Source of the DNA: Gemmatimonadaceae bacterium
Lineage (GTDB): Bacteria > Gemmatimonadota > Gemmatimonadetes > Gemmatimonadales > Gemmatimonadaceae
DNA: 64,000 nt
Assembly: GCA_025929535.1 (NCBI GenBank)
Contig: JAICLZ010000001.1
Span: 112,847 to 176,846 of the forward strand
Reading direction: 5' to 3'
The position numbers were made by a program, and so were the translations under genes. Below the pieces are notes generated by a model, which saw only the letters and a program-made list of their open reading frames with translations, was not told the DNA's origin and searched no databases. Positions 1 to 8,211 of this stretch are shown here, piece after piece (position 1 is the first letter of the stretch; the number at the start of each line of letters is the position of its first letter).

Positions 1-184
1 TCGCGTGATGCCGCAGGGCGCGCCGCACGACGTCGCGCGTGCCGTAACCCGCCTCGTCATCGAGATCACTGAGCTCGGCGGACGCGAATCCCTCTTCGGC
101 GAGTGCGCGGAGAAGCGCCGCACGCCGCAGCGCACCCGTTCCTGCCAATACGCCTTCGACTTCGAAGAACAGCGAGCCAATCAT
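1..184 (-). CDS. HAD-like protein, N-terminal part only (cut by window edge)
   Basis: An open frame begins with ATG at 184 and runs off the left edge (61 codons visible). The start, MIGSLFFEVEGVLAGTGALR, has the shape of a HAD-superfamily motif I (hydrophobic strand, then DxDGT/V). The two expected aspartates are glutamates here (E8 and E10), so if it is a HAD protein the nucleophile is altered. It lies 33 bases downstream of glcF on the same strand and is probably in the same transcript. A phosphoglycolate phosphatase would make sense beside glycolate oxidase, but with this motif a catalytic role is doubtful. Family assignment rests on one motif. Confidence 0.5.
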   Translation of the reverse strand, partial: MIGSLFFEVEGVLAGTGALRRAALLRALAEEGFASAELSDLDDEAGYGTRDVVRRALRHHA

Positions 185-217
185 GAGGCAAGCTTATCAC
201 GAAACATCCGGAGTGCG

Positions 218-1519
218 CTATGGCCGCGTGCGCTGCTGCGCCGCATACGATGCGTCGAGCAGCTCGACGGGATGAATCGTGCGCGCCGATTGGCCGGTGC
301 GTAGAAGCCCGGCGCCGATCTGCATGAGACATCCCGGATTTCCCGTGGCGACGAGCGCCGCGCCAGTGCGCTCGATGTGCACGAGCTTGGGCGCGAGCAC
401 GGCTGCGGAGAGCGCGGGCTCCAGCAGGTTGTAGATTCCCGCGCTTCCGCAGCACTGATCGGAGTCGACGAGCGCGACACGCTCGAGACCCGGAATCGCA
501 TCGAGTGCCGCGAGCGGCGCAGTGGCGACGCGCTGCGCATGCTGGAGATGACACGGCGCGTCGTACGTGACCCGATACCCGAGTGGCGCGCCGGCGCGCG
601 GCCCTGCCGCCGCAAGGAGCTCGCTCACATCGCGCACGCGCACGGACAAGTCGGCTGCACGTGCGGCCCACGCAGCGTCGTCGGCGAGAAGATGCGCGTA
701 CTCCTTGAGCAGCGCTCCGCATCCGGCCGCATTCGTGACCACGTACTCGGCCCCGGACTTCTCGAATGCGGCGATGTTGCGCCGGGCGAGCGCTCGCGCC
801 GTGTCGAGATCGCCCGCGTGCGCGTGGAGCGCGCCGCAGCAGTGCTGGTCCGGCGCTAACACCAGTGTGTAGTCGTTGGCGATGAGCGTGCGCTCGGTGG
901 CGCGGTTGGCGCGGGTAAAGAGCCCTTCCATCACGCATCCGCGGAGCAGCGCGAAGGTTCCGCGACTTCCATCACCACGCAGCTGATCAGCGCCGGACGC
1001 GCGCCCGCGCGAGAGCGGAGATTCGCTCGCGGCGAGCATCGCGAACGCGAAGCCGAGGTCGCCGGGGAGTCGCGAGAGCAGCTTCGGGAGTCCGGTCGCG
1101 CGCACCAGCCGCGCTGCGCCCACCACGCATCGCATCAGGCGGCGACGCGCGAACAGCGCGAGAATGAGGCGTGCGCGCAGCGGCGGACGCTTCGCTTCGC
1201 CGAGCGTGGCACGCGTTGCCTCGAGGAGCGCACCATACGGGACGCCGGACGGACACGCGGTCTCGCAGGCGCGACACCCGAGGCATCGATCGATGTGCGT
1301 GTGCACGGAGGGATCCTCGAGCGTGAGCTCGCCCTCCACCAGTGCACGCATGAGATAGATGCGCCCGCGCGGGGAGTCGTTCTCGTCGCCGAGGGCGATG
1401 TACGTCGGGCATGCCTGCAGGCAGAAGCCGCAGTGCACGCAGGCGTTGATGCCAGCGCTCGCGGCGGCGAGCCGAGTGCCCGGTATCGCGCAGGCGGGCG
1501 CGGTGCGCTCGTCGGTCAC
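218..1519 (-). CDS. glcF: Glycolate oxidase iron-sulfur subunit GlcF
   Basis: This is the iron-sulfur subunit of the glycolate dehydrogenase complex, which passes electrons from the GlcD/GlcE flavoproteins to the respiratory chain (433 aa). The N-terminus holds two 4Fe-4S motifs of the CxxCxxCxxxCP type, in CVHCGFCLQACPTY and CLGCRACETACPSG. The C-terminal half holds two CCG cysteine-rich modules (QHCCGALH and DQCCGSAG), as expected for this family. The GTG start at 1519 overlaps the glcE stop as GTGA, which implies translational coupling and decides the start against a much longer open frame. It is last or second-last in the sigma-glcD-glcE-glcF transcript. Confidence 0.9.
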   Translation of the reverse strand: MTDERTAPACAIPGTRLAAASAGINACVHCGFCLQACPTYIALGDENDSPRGRIYLMRALVEGELTLEDPSVHTHIDRCLGCRACETACPSGVPYGALLEATRATLGEAKRPPLRARLILALFARRRLMRCVVGAARLVRATGLPKLLSRLPGDLGFAFAMLAASESPLSRGRASGADQLRGDGSRGTFALLRGCVMEGLFTRANRATERTLIANDYTLVLAPDQHCCGALHAHAGDLDTARALARRNIAAFEKSGAEYVVTNAAGCGALLKEYAHLLADDAAWAARAADLSVRVRDVSELLAAAGPRAGAPLGYRVTYDAPCHLQHAQRVATAPLAALDAIPGLERVALVDSDQCCGSAGIYNLLEPALSAAVLAPKLVHIERTGAALVATGNPGCLMQIGAGLLRTGQSARTIHPVELLDASYAAQQRTRP

Positions 1520-2655
1520 GCGATCTCTCCGAGAATGCCGCGATTGAGAACGCGTTGCGGATCGAACGCAGCGCGCACGGCTCGCGAGAGCGGATCGTTC
1601 ACGCGCGACGGGATCCTGCTCCATTCGATGGCGGGGAGCCGCTCGAAGATGTGCGTGCCCTCGGTCCGTGAGACATGCTCGATCCACGGTGCGAGCGGCG
1701 CGTCCGCAACAACGGGATGGATGCAACGCACGACTCCGCGTCCGGCAGCAGCGTGCACGAGTGATCCATCGTCGCTCGAGGAGAGCCGGGCCCACAGGAC
1801 GTGCAGGCGCGACGGGGGTGCCGATACGCGCACGACGCTGGCGCCGGCCGGCTCGATCCGCGCAAGGGCGTTCCACGACTCCTTCGGCGCGGGACGCATT
1901 TGCCCGAGCGCTCCGAGCGCGCGCAGCTGCTCGCGCACCGAGTCATCGTTGCCGCCCAGCCGTCCCAGCAGGAGCGAGCACTCCCCCAGACCGAGCGCAC
2001 GCGCGAGCGGCGCGTTGAGCAGCTCGCACGCGAGCGGCGAGAACGGAAGCGCGCGGAGCTTCGCCAGCCAGCGCTCGAGCGCGTCGTGCGGCGGAAGCGC
2101 CAGCGTGATCGTCTGCTCGCGCTCGGGAAGCGCGCGCAAACGCACCGTCGCCTCCGTGATCACCGCGAGCGTGCCCCACGCACCAGTGAACAACCGGGTG
2201 AGATCGAAGCCCGCGACATTCTTCACCACGCGTCCGCCCGCGCGCACGATGTCGCCCGTACCGGTGACCGCCTCGATGCCGAGCACATTGTCGCGCGGCG
2301 TGCCGAAGGCGTGTGCGAGCGGGCCAGCGGAGCCGGTTGCGATCGTGGCACCGAGCGTTCCCGTGGGCGAGCCGAACGGATCCAGCGCGAGCCACTGTCC
2401 CTCGGCCGCCGTCGCGCGCGCGATGTCCAGAAGCGTCGCGCCCGCGCGCGCAGTGAGCGTGAGGTCGCTCGCGACGTACTCGACTATGGCATGGTCCTCC
2501 GCGAGCGAGACCGGCTTGGCGTCGTTCACGGGGCGGCCCGCGTCGAGCCAGGTGCCGCCGCCGATTATTCGCAGCGACCCGGCCGCGGTGCCGCATTCGA
2601 ATCCCGGAGGTCGCACGTGCTCCTGCACGCACGACCGGATATCCGTCGTGCTCAC
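1516..2655 (-). CDS. glcE: Glycolate oxidase FAD-binding subunit GlcE
   Basis: A second FAD-linked subunit of glycolate dehydrogenase (379 aa), homologous to the N-terminal half of GlcD. The PP-loop FAD-binding type domain is visible in RIIGGGTWLDAG, LDPFGSPTGTLGATIATGSAGP and GRVVKNVAGFDLTRLFTGAWGT (shown in pieces). The C-terminal end DPQRVLNRGIL is typical of FAD-linked oxidases. I start it at GTG 2655, which overlaps the glcD stop as GTGA, the same arrangement as the glcE-glcF junction. An in-frame ATG at 2667 is a possible alternative. Confidence 0.88.
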   Translation of the reverse strand: MSTTDIRSCVQEHVRPPGFECGTAAGSLRIIGGGTWLDAGRPVNDAKPVSLAEDHAIVEYVASDLTLTARAGATLLDIARATAAEGQWLALDPFGSPTGTLGATIATGSAGPLAHAFGTPRDNVLGIEAVTGTGDIVRAGGRVVKNVAGFDLTRLFTGAWGTLAVITEATVRLRALPEREQTITLALPPHDALERWLAKLRALPFSPLACELLNAPLARALGLGECSLLLGRLGGNDDSVREQLRALGALGQMRPAPKESWNALARIEPAGASVVRVSAPPSRLHVLWARLSSSDDGSLVHAAAGRGVVRCIHPVVADAPLAPWIEHVSRTEGTHIFERLPAIEWSRIPSRVNDPLSRAVRAAFDPQRVLNRGILGEIA

Positions 2656-4139
2656 GCGCGCATCCATTCCCGGCACGAGTGCAGCGGCACCACCTTGCCC
2701 GGATTCGCGCGTCGCTCGGGATCGAACGCATCGCGCAGCGCGCATTGCGCCGCGAGCGATTCCGGTGAAAAGATGAGCGGCATGTACTCGAGCTTGTCGA
2801 GTCCGATCCCGTGCTCACCGGTGATCGTGCCGCCGGCGGCGATGCACGCCTGCATGATGTCGCGCATGGCCATGCCCACGCGCCGCGATTCGTCGGCGTT
2901 GCGCGAGTCGTACCCAATGTTCGGATGCAGGTTGCCATCGCCCGCATGGAACACGTTGCACACCTGGATCTCCCATTTCGCCGCGATTGCCGCGATCACA
3001 CGCAACACGTCGGGAAGCTTCGTTCGCGGAATCACGGCATCCTGCACCACGAGATCGGGCGCGATCCGTCCCATTGCGCCGAACGCTTTTTTTCTTCCCT
3101 GCCAGAGTCGCGCGCGCTCCTCCTCGTTCGCCGCGATTCGCACCGTGCGTGCGCCGGCCGTGAGGCAGTGTTGCTGCACGAGCCGCACATCCGCATCGAG
3201 TCCCGCGCCGAGTCCGTCGAGCTCGATCAGGAGCACCGCGTCGGCATCGGCAGGATAGCCCGCAGCGTAGATCGACGCCTCGACCGCGCGGATGGTCGGC
3301 CCATCCATCATCTCGAGTGCCGCCGGAAGGATTCCCGCCGCGATGATCGCGGATGTCGCGCGCGCACCCGCGTCGATGGACATGAAATCCGCGAGCAGCG
3401 TGCGTACGCCCTGCGGATTCGGCGTGAGCTTCACGGTGACCTCGAGCGCAATGCCGAAGCATCCCTCGGAGCCGATGAAGGCGCCGAGCACATCGTAGCC
3501 CTCCACTTCGCCGTCCGCATTTCCGAGCGTCACGACGTCGCCGCTCGCGAGAATCACCTCGAGCGCGATGACGTGATTCAGCGTCACTCCGTACTTGAGG
3601 CAGTGCGGACCGCCGCTGTTCTCGGCGACGTTGCCGCCGATCGTGCACGCGGTCTGGCTCGACGGGTCGGGCGCGTAGTGCAGGCCGTGCGCGCCGGCCG
3701 CGCGGGTGAGCGTCACGTTCACGGCGCCAGGCTCGACCACCGCGAGGCGGTTCACCGGATCGATGCGCAGGATGTGATTGAAGCGATTGAGACCGATGAC
3801 CACGGCGTCGCCGCTCGCGAGCGCACCCGCCGAGAGTCCGGTGCCCGCGCCGCGCGCGACGAAGGGGCAGTGCTCGCGCGCGAGGAGACGTACGATGTCT
3901 ATGAGCTGCTGCTTGGTGGTGGGGAAAACGGCGAGGCGGGGGCGAAGGCGATAGCCCGGAAGACCATCCGAGCTATAGGTCGCGAGCTCGCTCGACCGGG
4001 CCAGCACACCCCGCTCACCCACGATCGCGGCCAGTTTGGCCGCGAGTGCTTCCGTGTCGATGAGCGCGACGCGCTCACCGACGGCTCGTTCAGGCGGCGG
4101 TCCAGAAGCTCGCGAGTGCGTTCCCGTGTGGAGACCCAC
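2652..4139 (-). CDS. glcD: Glycolate oxidase subunit GlcD
   Basis: The main FAD-linked subunit, which oxidises glycolate (or D-lactate) to the 2-oxo acid (495 aa). Visible family marks are GAGTGLSAGAL in the FAD-binding domain, IGGNVAENSGGPHCLKYG, and the C-terminal FHAGDGNLHPNIGYD and TGEHGIGLDK blocks. The first start available in a region without later ATG codons is GTG 4139, which overlaps the end of the upstream sigma-factor gene by about 50 bases; a shorter start at GTG 4022 would cut into the conserved N-terminus. D-lactate dehydrogenase is an alternative substrate assignment, but glcE and glcF next to it favour glycolate. Confidence 0.9.
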   Translation of the reverse strand: MGLHTGTHSRASGPPPERAVGERVALIDTEALAAKLAAIVGERGVLARSSELATYSSDGLPGYRLRPRLAVFPTTKQQLIDIVRLLAREHCPFVARGAGTGLSAGALASGDAVVIGLNRFNHILRIDPVNRLAVVEPGAVNVTLTRAAGAHGLHYAPDPSSQTACTIGGNVAENSGGPHCLKYGVTLNHVIALEVILASGDVVTLGNADGEVEGYDVLGAFIGSEGCFGIALEVTVKLTPNPQGVRTLLADFMSIDAGARATSAIIAAGILPAALEMMDGPTIRAVEASIYAAGYPADADAVLLIELDGLGAGLDADVRLVQQHCLTAGARTVRIAANEEERARLWQGRKKAFGAMGRIAPDLVVQDAVIPRTKLPDVLRVIAAIAAKWEIQVCNVFHAGDGNLHPNIGYDSRNADESRRVGMAMRDIMQACIAAGGTITGEHGIGLDKLEYMPLIFSPESLAAQCALRDAFDPERRANPGKVVPLHSCREWMRA

Positions 4140-4983
4140 GCAATTTCTCGAAAGCGCGCTCGCGGATCTGACGAATGCGTTCGCGCGTCACTCCCATGAG
4201 CGCGCCGATCTTCTCGAGCGTCATGGCCTCGGCCCCTTCGTCGAGACCGTAGTAGAGATAGAGGATCTTTCGCTCTCGCGGCGTAAGATACTGCCGGAAG
4301 ACGCGATCGATGAACTCGCGCATCAACTTGAAGTCGCAGTTCTCCTCGATCTCGCCGCCCTCGACTCCCACGAAGCGCTCGCCGAGCGTGGACGCTTCGC
4401 GGTCGGAACGGTCGATGGGCGCGTCGAGCGACAGCTCGGTGGCCGACATCTGGCGCGATGCGCGCACCTGTTCGGGGGTCTCTTCGATCAGGCGGCCGAT
4501 CTCGTGATCCGTGGGATCGCGCTTGAGCACCTGGGCCAGCACGGTTTCCGCACGCGCGAGCTTGATGAGCTGTGAGTTCTGATTGAGCGGAATGCGCACG
4601 GAGCGCGTCTGCTCGGCCAGTGCCTTCAGAACGGCTTGGCGAACCCACCATACGGCGTACGAGATGAACTTGACGCCCTGATCGGGATCGAACTTTTTCA
4701 CGGCCTTGAGGAGACCCTCGTTGCCGATGGCGACGAGCTCACTCAGATCGAGGCCGTGACCCTGATATTTCTTCACGTACGAGATGACGAAGCGGAGATT
4801 GGCGGTGACGAGCCGCTCCGCCGCGACTTCATCGCCCTTCTGTGCAAGGCGTGCGAGCCGGCGCTCTTCGGCCGGGTCTCGTATGAGCGGTAATTTCTGT
4901 ATGTCGTGGAGGTATTGATCGAAAGCGGTAGAGGGGGAAGAGCGGAAGAACCCTTTAGACCTGCTCTCGGTCACATGCTCCAT
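4090..4983 (-). CDS. RpoD/SigA-family RNA polymerase sigma factor (short form)
   Basis: A sigma-70 family factor of 297 aa without region 1.1. Region 1.2 lies at about residues 18-45 (FDQYLHDIQKLPLI), region 2 at about 55-130 (ANLRFVISYVKKYQGHGLDL, then FISYAVWWVRQAV), region 3 follows, and region 4 at about 230-285 ends with the helix-turn-helix GALMGVTRERIRQIRERAFE. The short length fits group 2 factors and also compact primary factors in some phyla, so I cannot tell which it is. It has its own strong promoter at 5089-5117 and a leader near 100 bases. Its end overlaps the start of glcD, so the two genes are probably cotranscribed. Confidence 0.9.
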   Translation of the reverse strand: MEHVTESRSKGFFRSSPSTAFDQYLHDIQKLPLIRDPAEERRLARLAQKGDEVAAERLVTANLRFVISYVKKYQGHGLDLSELVAIGNEGLLKAVKKFDPDQGVKFISYAVWWVRQAVLKALAEQTRSVRIPLNQNSQLIKLARAETVLAQVLKRDPTDHEIGRLIEETPEQVRASRQMSATELSLDAPIDRSDREASTLGERFVGVEGGEIEENCDFKLMREFIDRVFRQYLTPRERKILYLYYGLDEGAEAMTLEKIGALMGVTRERIRQIRERAFEKLRGSPHGNALASFWTAA

Positions 4984-5088
4984 ACACGCCCCGTTCTATG
5001 CGGAAGGGTGGACGAGCGGCACATCAGCTCGGGGAGGAAAAGGAGCCGGCGTGCAGCGGCTCGATGACGCCGAGCCTCAACGTCGGGC

Positions 5089-5117
5089 AGGATAACTGCG
5101 ACTGTCGGTTAGGTCAA
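5089..5117 (-). promoter_or_regulatory. Sigma-70-type promoter of the sigma-factor/glc operon
   Basis: Read on the minus strand, TTGACC (5117-5112) is followed after exactly 17 bases by TATCCT (5094-5089). The spacing is ideal and both hexamers are close to consensus. The predicted start near 5082 gives a leader of about 99 bases before the ATG at 4983. Confidence 0.65.
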
Positions 5118-5179
5118 CAGCCACAAAGTGTGCCGAAGATCACGCGCGTTCGCGGGGCTGCGGCACGTGGAAGGAAGCG

Positions 5180-5356
5180 TCAGCGCGGCGGGTCGCGCGG
5201 CTTGGTGCTCTTCGCTGCGGTCAAAATGCCCAGCCCGATGAGAATGAGCGCGCCGACACCGATCCACTGTCCGGGCACGTGGAGCAGATACGCCGCGACC
5301 GCGAGGCCGATGATGAAGATGAAATACCCGATCAGATATGTCGAGAAGGAGGACAT
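5180..5356 (-). CDS. Small two-helix membrane protein of unknown function
   Basis: A 58-residue protein from ATG 5356 to TGA 5180. Two hydrophobic segments are clear: about residues 7-24 (LIGYFIFIIGLAVAAYLL) and about 31-47 (WIGVGALILIGLGILTA). A short cytoplasm-like basic tail ends in KSTKPRDPPR. I do not recognise a named family. It lies 66 bases downstream of aroB on the same strand and probably shares its transcript; the sigma-factor promoter begins beyond its stop. The clean hydrophobic pattern and a GGAGG-like run just upstream of the ATG support it as a real gene. Confidence 0.6.
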   Translation of the reverse strand: MSSFSTYLIGYFIFIIGLAVAAYLLHVPGQWIGVGALILIGLGILTAAKSTKPRDPPR

Positions 5357-5422
5357 GCGGGTCCGGTGTTGGGGACGGCTGCGCGAAGCGCAAGGAAAGT
5401 GCCTTCGCTCGAAGCGGCTATC

Positions 5423-6526
5423 TCATTGCGCGTGGGCATCTTGCAGGAGCAGCTCCAGAACGGTTTCGTCGGGCGCACGAACGCCTGCGACCGCACGGCC
5501 GATCTCGGCGATCAGCGCGTATTCGACGATCCCTTCGCGCGCCTTCTTGTCGCCGCGCGTCGCGGAGACGATGCGATGGGGATCGAGCTGCTTCGGTACG
5601 GCGTGGGGAAGTCCCGCCCGCTCGACGGTGTCGCGCAGGCGCAAGGCGGTACCCGGCGCCGTGATGCCGAGCCGCTCGCCGAGCTGCGCCTCGAGCACCA
5701 TGCCGACGGCGATCGCCTCGCCGTGCAGCAGCGAATAGCCGCTTTCGGACTCGATCGCGTGCCCAAGTGTGTGCCCGAAGTTGAGGTTGCGCCGGATTCC
5801 GCCCTCGCGCTCGTCCTGCATGACGATGCTCGCCTTGATCTCGACGCTCCGCAGAATCAGCGCACGCATGGCCTCATCGCCGGGATCCGCCAACAGCGAT
5901 GGCAGCGAGTCATCGATTTTCAGGAAGTACGCGGCATCCGCGATCGCGCCGTGCTTGATCGCCTCGGCGAGACCCGAGCGGAGGTGATTCACCGGGAGCG
6001 TCGCGAGCACGGCGGGGTCTGCGATCACGGCACGCGGCCTGTGGAAGGCGCCCACGAGATTTTTCCCCGCGGGTGTATCGATGCCTGTCTTTCCGCCGAT
6101 CGATGCGTCGATCATCGCGAGCAGCGTCGTCGGGAGCTGCACGAACGGAATGCCGCGCATGTACGTCGCGGCGACGAAGCCCGCGAGATCGCCAACGACG
6201 CCGCCGCCGAGGGCGAGGATGGTGGTGTCGCGCCCGAAAGCAGCGGCGAGGAGCGCGTCGGTGAGATGGGCCCACTGCTCGCGCGTCTTCCCGGATTCGC
6301 CCGCGGGAATCGTGAAGAGCTCCGTGTGCCCGGAGGGGAGCGCATCGCGCACGCGCGCGGCGTAGAGCGGAGCGACGTTCTCATCCGAGATGATCGCATA
6401 CCGGTGCGCCGGCGCCGCCGTGCGGATGATCTCGGCGGCGCGGTCGAGCAGCCCGGTGCCGAGGTGTACTTCGTAGGAGCCCACGGGAACCGCGAACGAA
6501 TCGTGCGCGGTGGTAGTGCTCACCAC
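5423..6526 (-). CDS. aroB: 3-dehydroquinate synthase
   Basis: Second step of the shikimate pathway: converts DAHP to 3-dehydroquinate using NAD and a divalent metal (367 aa, cytosolic). The NAD-binding stretch GGGVVGDLAG is at residues 107-116, the ASIGGKTGID block at 141-150, and metal ligands are visible as E188 (GLAEAIKH), H252 (NFGHTLGHA) and H268 (LLHGEA). Two tandem GTG codons at 6526 and 6523 can start it; the second overlaps the upstream stop as GTGA. It is coupled to the cobalamin adenosyltransferase gene. Confidence 0.95.
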   Translation of the reverse strand: MVSTTTAHDSFAVPVGSYEVHLGTGLLDRAAEIIRTAAPAHRYAIISDENVAPLYAARVRDALPSGHTELFTIPAGESGKTREQWAHLTDALLAAAFGRDTTILALGGGVVGDLAGFVAATYMRGIPFVQLPTTLLAMIDASIGGKTGIDTPAGKNLVGAFHRPRAVIADPAVLATLPVNHLRSGLAEAIKHGAIADAAYFLKIDDSLPSLLADPGDEAMRALILRSVEIKASIVMQDEREGGIRRNLNFGHTLGHAIESESGYSLLHGEAIAVGMVLEAQLGERLGITAPGTALRLRDTVERAGLPHAVPKQLDPHRIVSATRGDKKAREGIVEYALIAEIGRAVAGVRAPDETVLELLLQDAHAQ

Positions 6527-7065
6527 GTGACCTCGGCAGCACCCGCGCGGCGTGTCGCCACGCGCGCGAGCACGAAGAGCAGATCGGAGAGGCGATTGAG
6601 ATAGATGAGTACGACTGGCGGCAGCGGATCGGAGCGCGACATCGCGATCACGTCGCGCTCGGCGCGCCGGCAGATCGTGCGGGCGACGTGGAGGGTGGCG
6701 GCCTTCATCGTGCCGCCGGGCAGGATGAAGGCGCGCAGCGGCTCGAGCTCCGATTCGCCGTCGTCGATCGCGCGCTCGAGATCCTCAATGCGTGCGTCGC
6801 CGATGCGCGCCTTCTCGAGATGCGCGCGCACCTTCTCGGGATCGGGGGTGGCGAGGAGCGCTCCCAGGCTGAAGAGATCGCGCTGGACGCCGACGAGCAC
6901 CTCATCGATGCGAGGCATGGGATCGGCTGCGCGCGCCATGCCGAGCGATGCGTTCAGCTCGTCGACGGAGCCGTAGGCCTGAACGCGCGGATGATCCTTC
7001 GGAACGCGGCCGCCGCCGAACAATCCCGTGTCGCCTGCGTCGCCCGTCTTCGTGTAGATCTTCAT
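6520..7065 (-). CDS. PduO-type cob(I)alamin adenosyltransferase
   Basis: Transfers the adenosyl group of ATP to cob(I)alamin, making coenzyme B12 (181 aa, normally a trimer of four-helix bundles). The N-terminal ATP-binding signature KIYTKTGDAGDTGLFGGGR is intact at residues 2-20, and the conserved RRAERD block is near residue 133. It is clearly the PduO/MMAB type, not CobA. No cobalamin biosynthesis gene is nearby, so it probably serves a B12-dependent enzyme encoded elsewhere. A palindrome abuts its start codon. Confidence 0.92.
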   Translation of the reverse strand: MKIYTKTGDAGDTGLFGGGRVPKDHPRVQAYGSVDELNASLGMARAADPMPRIDEVLVGVQRDLFSLGALLATPDPEKVRAHLEKARIGDARIEDLERAIDDGESELEPLRAFILPGGTMKAATLHVARTICRRAERDVIAMSRSDPLPPVVLIYLNRLSDLLFVLARVATRRAGAAEVTW

Positions 7066-7083
7066 GGGATAAGAATATATCCC
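7066..7083. promoter_or_regulatory. Palindrome abutting the adenosyltransferase start codon
   Basis: GGGATA, six bases, then TATCCC form a perfect 6-bp inverted repeat directly against the ATG at 7065. On the minus strand it contains a -10-like TATTCT six bases from the ATG. It could be an operator or an RNA hairpin masking initiation; there is no T-run, so a terminator for another gene is less likely. Confidence 0.35.
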
Positions 7084-7092
7084 GACAGGCGA

Positions 7093-8163
7093 TCACGCCC
7101 GCTTGAACATCCTGGACCACCAGCTGTGGCGCTGGCCGTCCGCGCGCTTGAGCCCGCGCCTGAAGTTGGAGAAGTGCGTGAGCTCCTCGCTGGCCGTGGG
7201 CGGCTGGTAGCTCTCGGTGAAGATCGTGGCGAGGTGCTCCTGGAGACGGTCGGGCGTCGCGACGACCGCCTGCGATTCGCACCATTTGTCCAGCGCGCGT
7301 CCCATGGCCGCAGCGGTCGGGCGCTTGTTCGGGTCGCGGTCGAGCGACGACGTGAGAATCTCCTCGATCGAGCGCGGGATGTCGGGAACGAGCTCGCGCA
7401 CGCTTGGCAGCGGCCGCCAGGTGACCTCGTCGATCAGCAGCTCCGTCGCGTCTTCATAGAAGAGCGGCTCGAGCGCGAGCAGCTCGTAGAGCGTCACGCC
7501 CACCGCGAACACATCGCTGCGGCCGCTCACCTCGAGCGCGAGCAGCTGCTCCGGGCTCATGTAGTGCTTCTTGCCCATGAGCATCTGCGGCGACTTCTGC
7601 ATTGGGTCGATCGATGTCGACGCCTTCGCGATACCGAAGTCCGTGAGCTTCACGTGTCCGTCCCACGTCGCCATGATGTTGTTCGGCGACACGTCGCGGT
7701 GGACGATGTCGAGGCGTTCGCCATCGGCGCTGACGAAGTTGTGTGCGAAGTCGAGCGCGCGGCACACGCGGCTCGCGATGTAGGCGGAGATCGCGAGGGG
7801 GACCGGGGTCTCGAGCACGCGATGGCGCTCGATGATCGCGCGCACCGTCGGGCCCTTGATGTACTCCATCGCCATGTAGTACTGCCCATCGACCTCGCCC
7901 AGCTGATAGATCTGCACGATGTTTCCGTGCACGAGGTTGGCGGAGAGCTTTGCCTCGTCGATGAACAGCTGCAGCCAGGTCTTCTCCTTCGCGTAATGCG
8001 GATGGATGACCTTGAGTGCCACGCGCTTCGCGAAGCCCGCGGGGCCGAGATGCTCGGCCTCGTACACGGTGGCCATTCCGCCCTGCGCGATCTTCCGCAC
8101 CAGACGAAACGCGCCGCCGTATTCCAGAATGTGGTCTTCGGTGTGCAGATTTGCTGTGCTCAT
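7093..8163 (-). CDS. Serine/threonine protein kinase, soluble
   Basis: A Hanks-type kinase of 356 aa that I predict to be active. The glycine loop is IAQGGMATVYEAE (25-37), the catalytic lysine K51 (VALKVI), the alpha-C glutamate E70, the catalytic loop HRDVSPNN (155-162), and the DFG motif lies at 175-177, followed by an activation segment ending in MSPEQ. There is no transmembrane segment and no sensor domain; after about residue 290 comes only a short tail. The last residues, GQRHSWWSRMFKRA, nearly match the end of a TPR protein at 46983-48038. I chose ATG 8163 because the longer open frame upstream lacks kinase sequence. It diverges from the reductase gene at 8212. Confidence 0.93.
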   Translation of the reverse strand: MSTANLHTEDHILEYGGAFRLVRKIAQGGMATVYEAEHLGPAGFAKRVALKVIHPHYAKEKTWLQLFIDEAKLSANLVHGNIVQIYQLGEVDGQYYMAMEYIKGPTVRAIIERHRVLETPVPLAISAYIASRVCRALDFAHNFVSADGERLDIVHRDVSPNNIMATWDGHVKLTDFGIAKASTSIDPMQKSPQMLMGKKHYMSPEQLLALEVSGRSDVFAVGVTLYELLALEPLFYEDATELLIDEVTWRPLPSVRELVPDIPRSIEEILTSSLDRDPNKRPTAAAMGRALDKWCESQAVVATPDRLQEHLATIFTESYQPPTASEELTHFSNFRRGLKRADGQRHSWWSRMFKRA

Positions 8164-8211
8164 CGTTCTCTGCCTTTGCGGAGCTGTTGGTTCTCTCCTT
8201 TTGCGCACTTC

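Noticed and set aside
6688..8211. Upstream extension of the ferredoxin-NADP reductase frame
   Set aside because: The added residues are antisense to the kinase gene and show no conserved pattern; ATG 8212 gives the complete fold.
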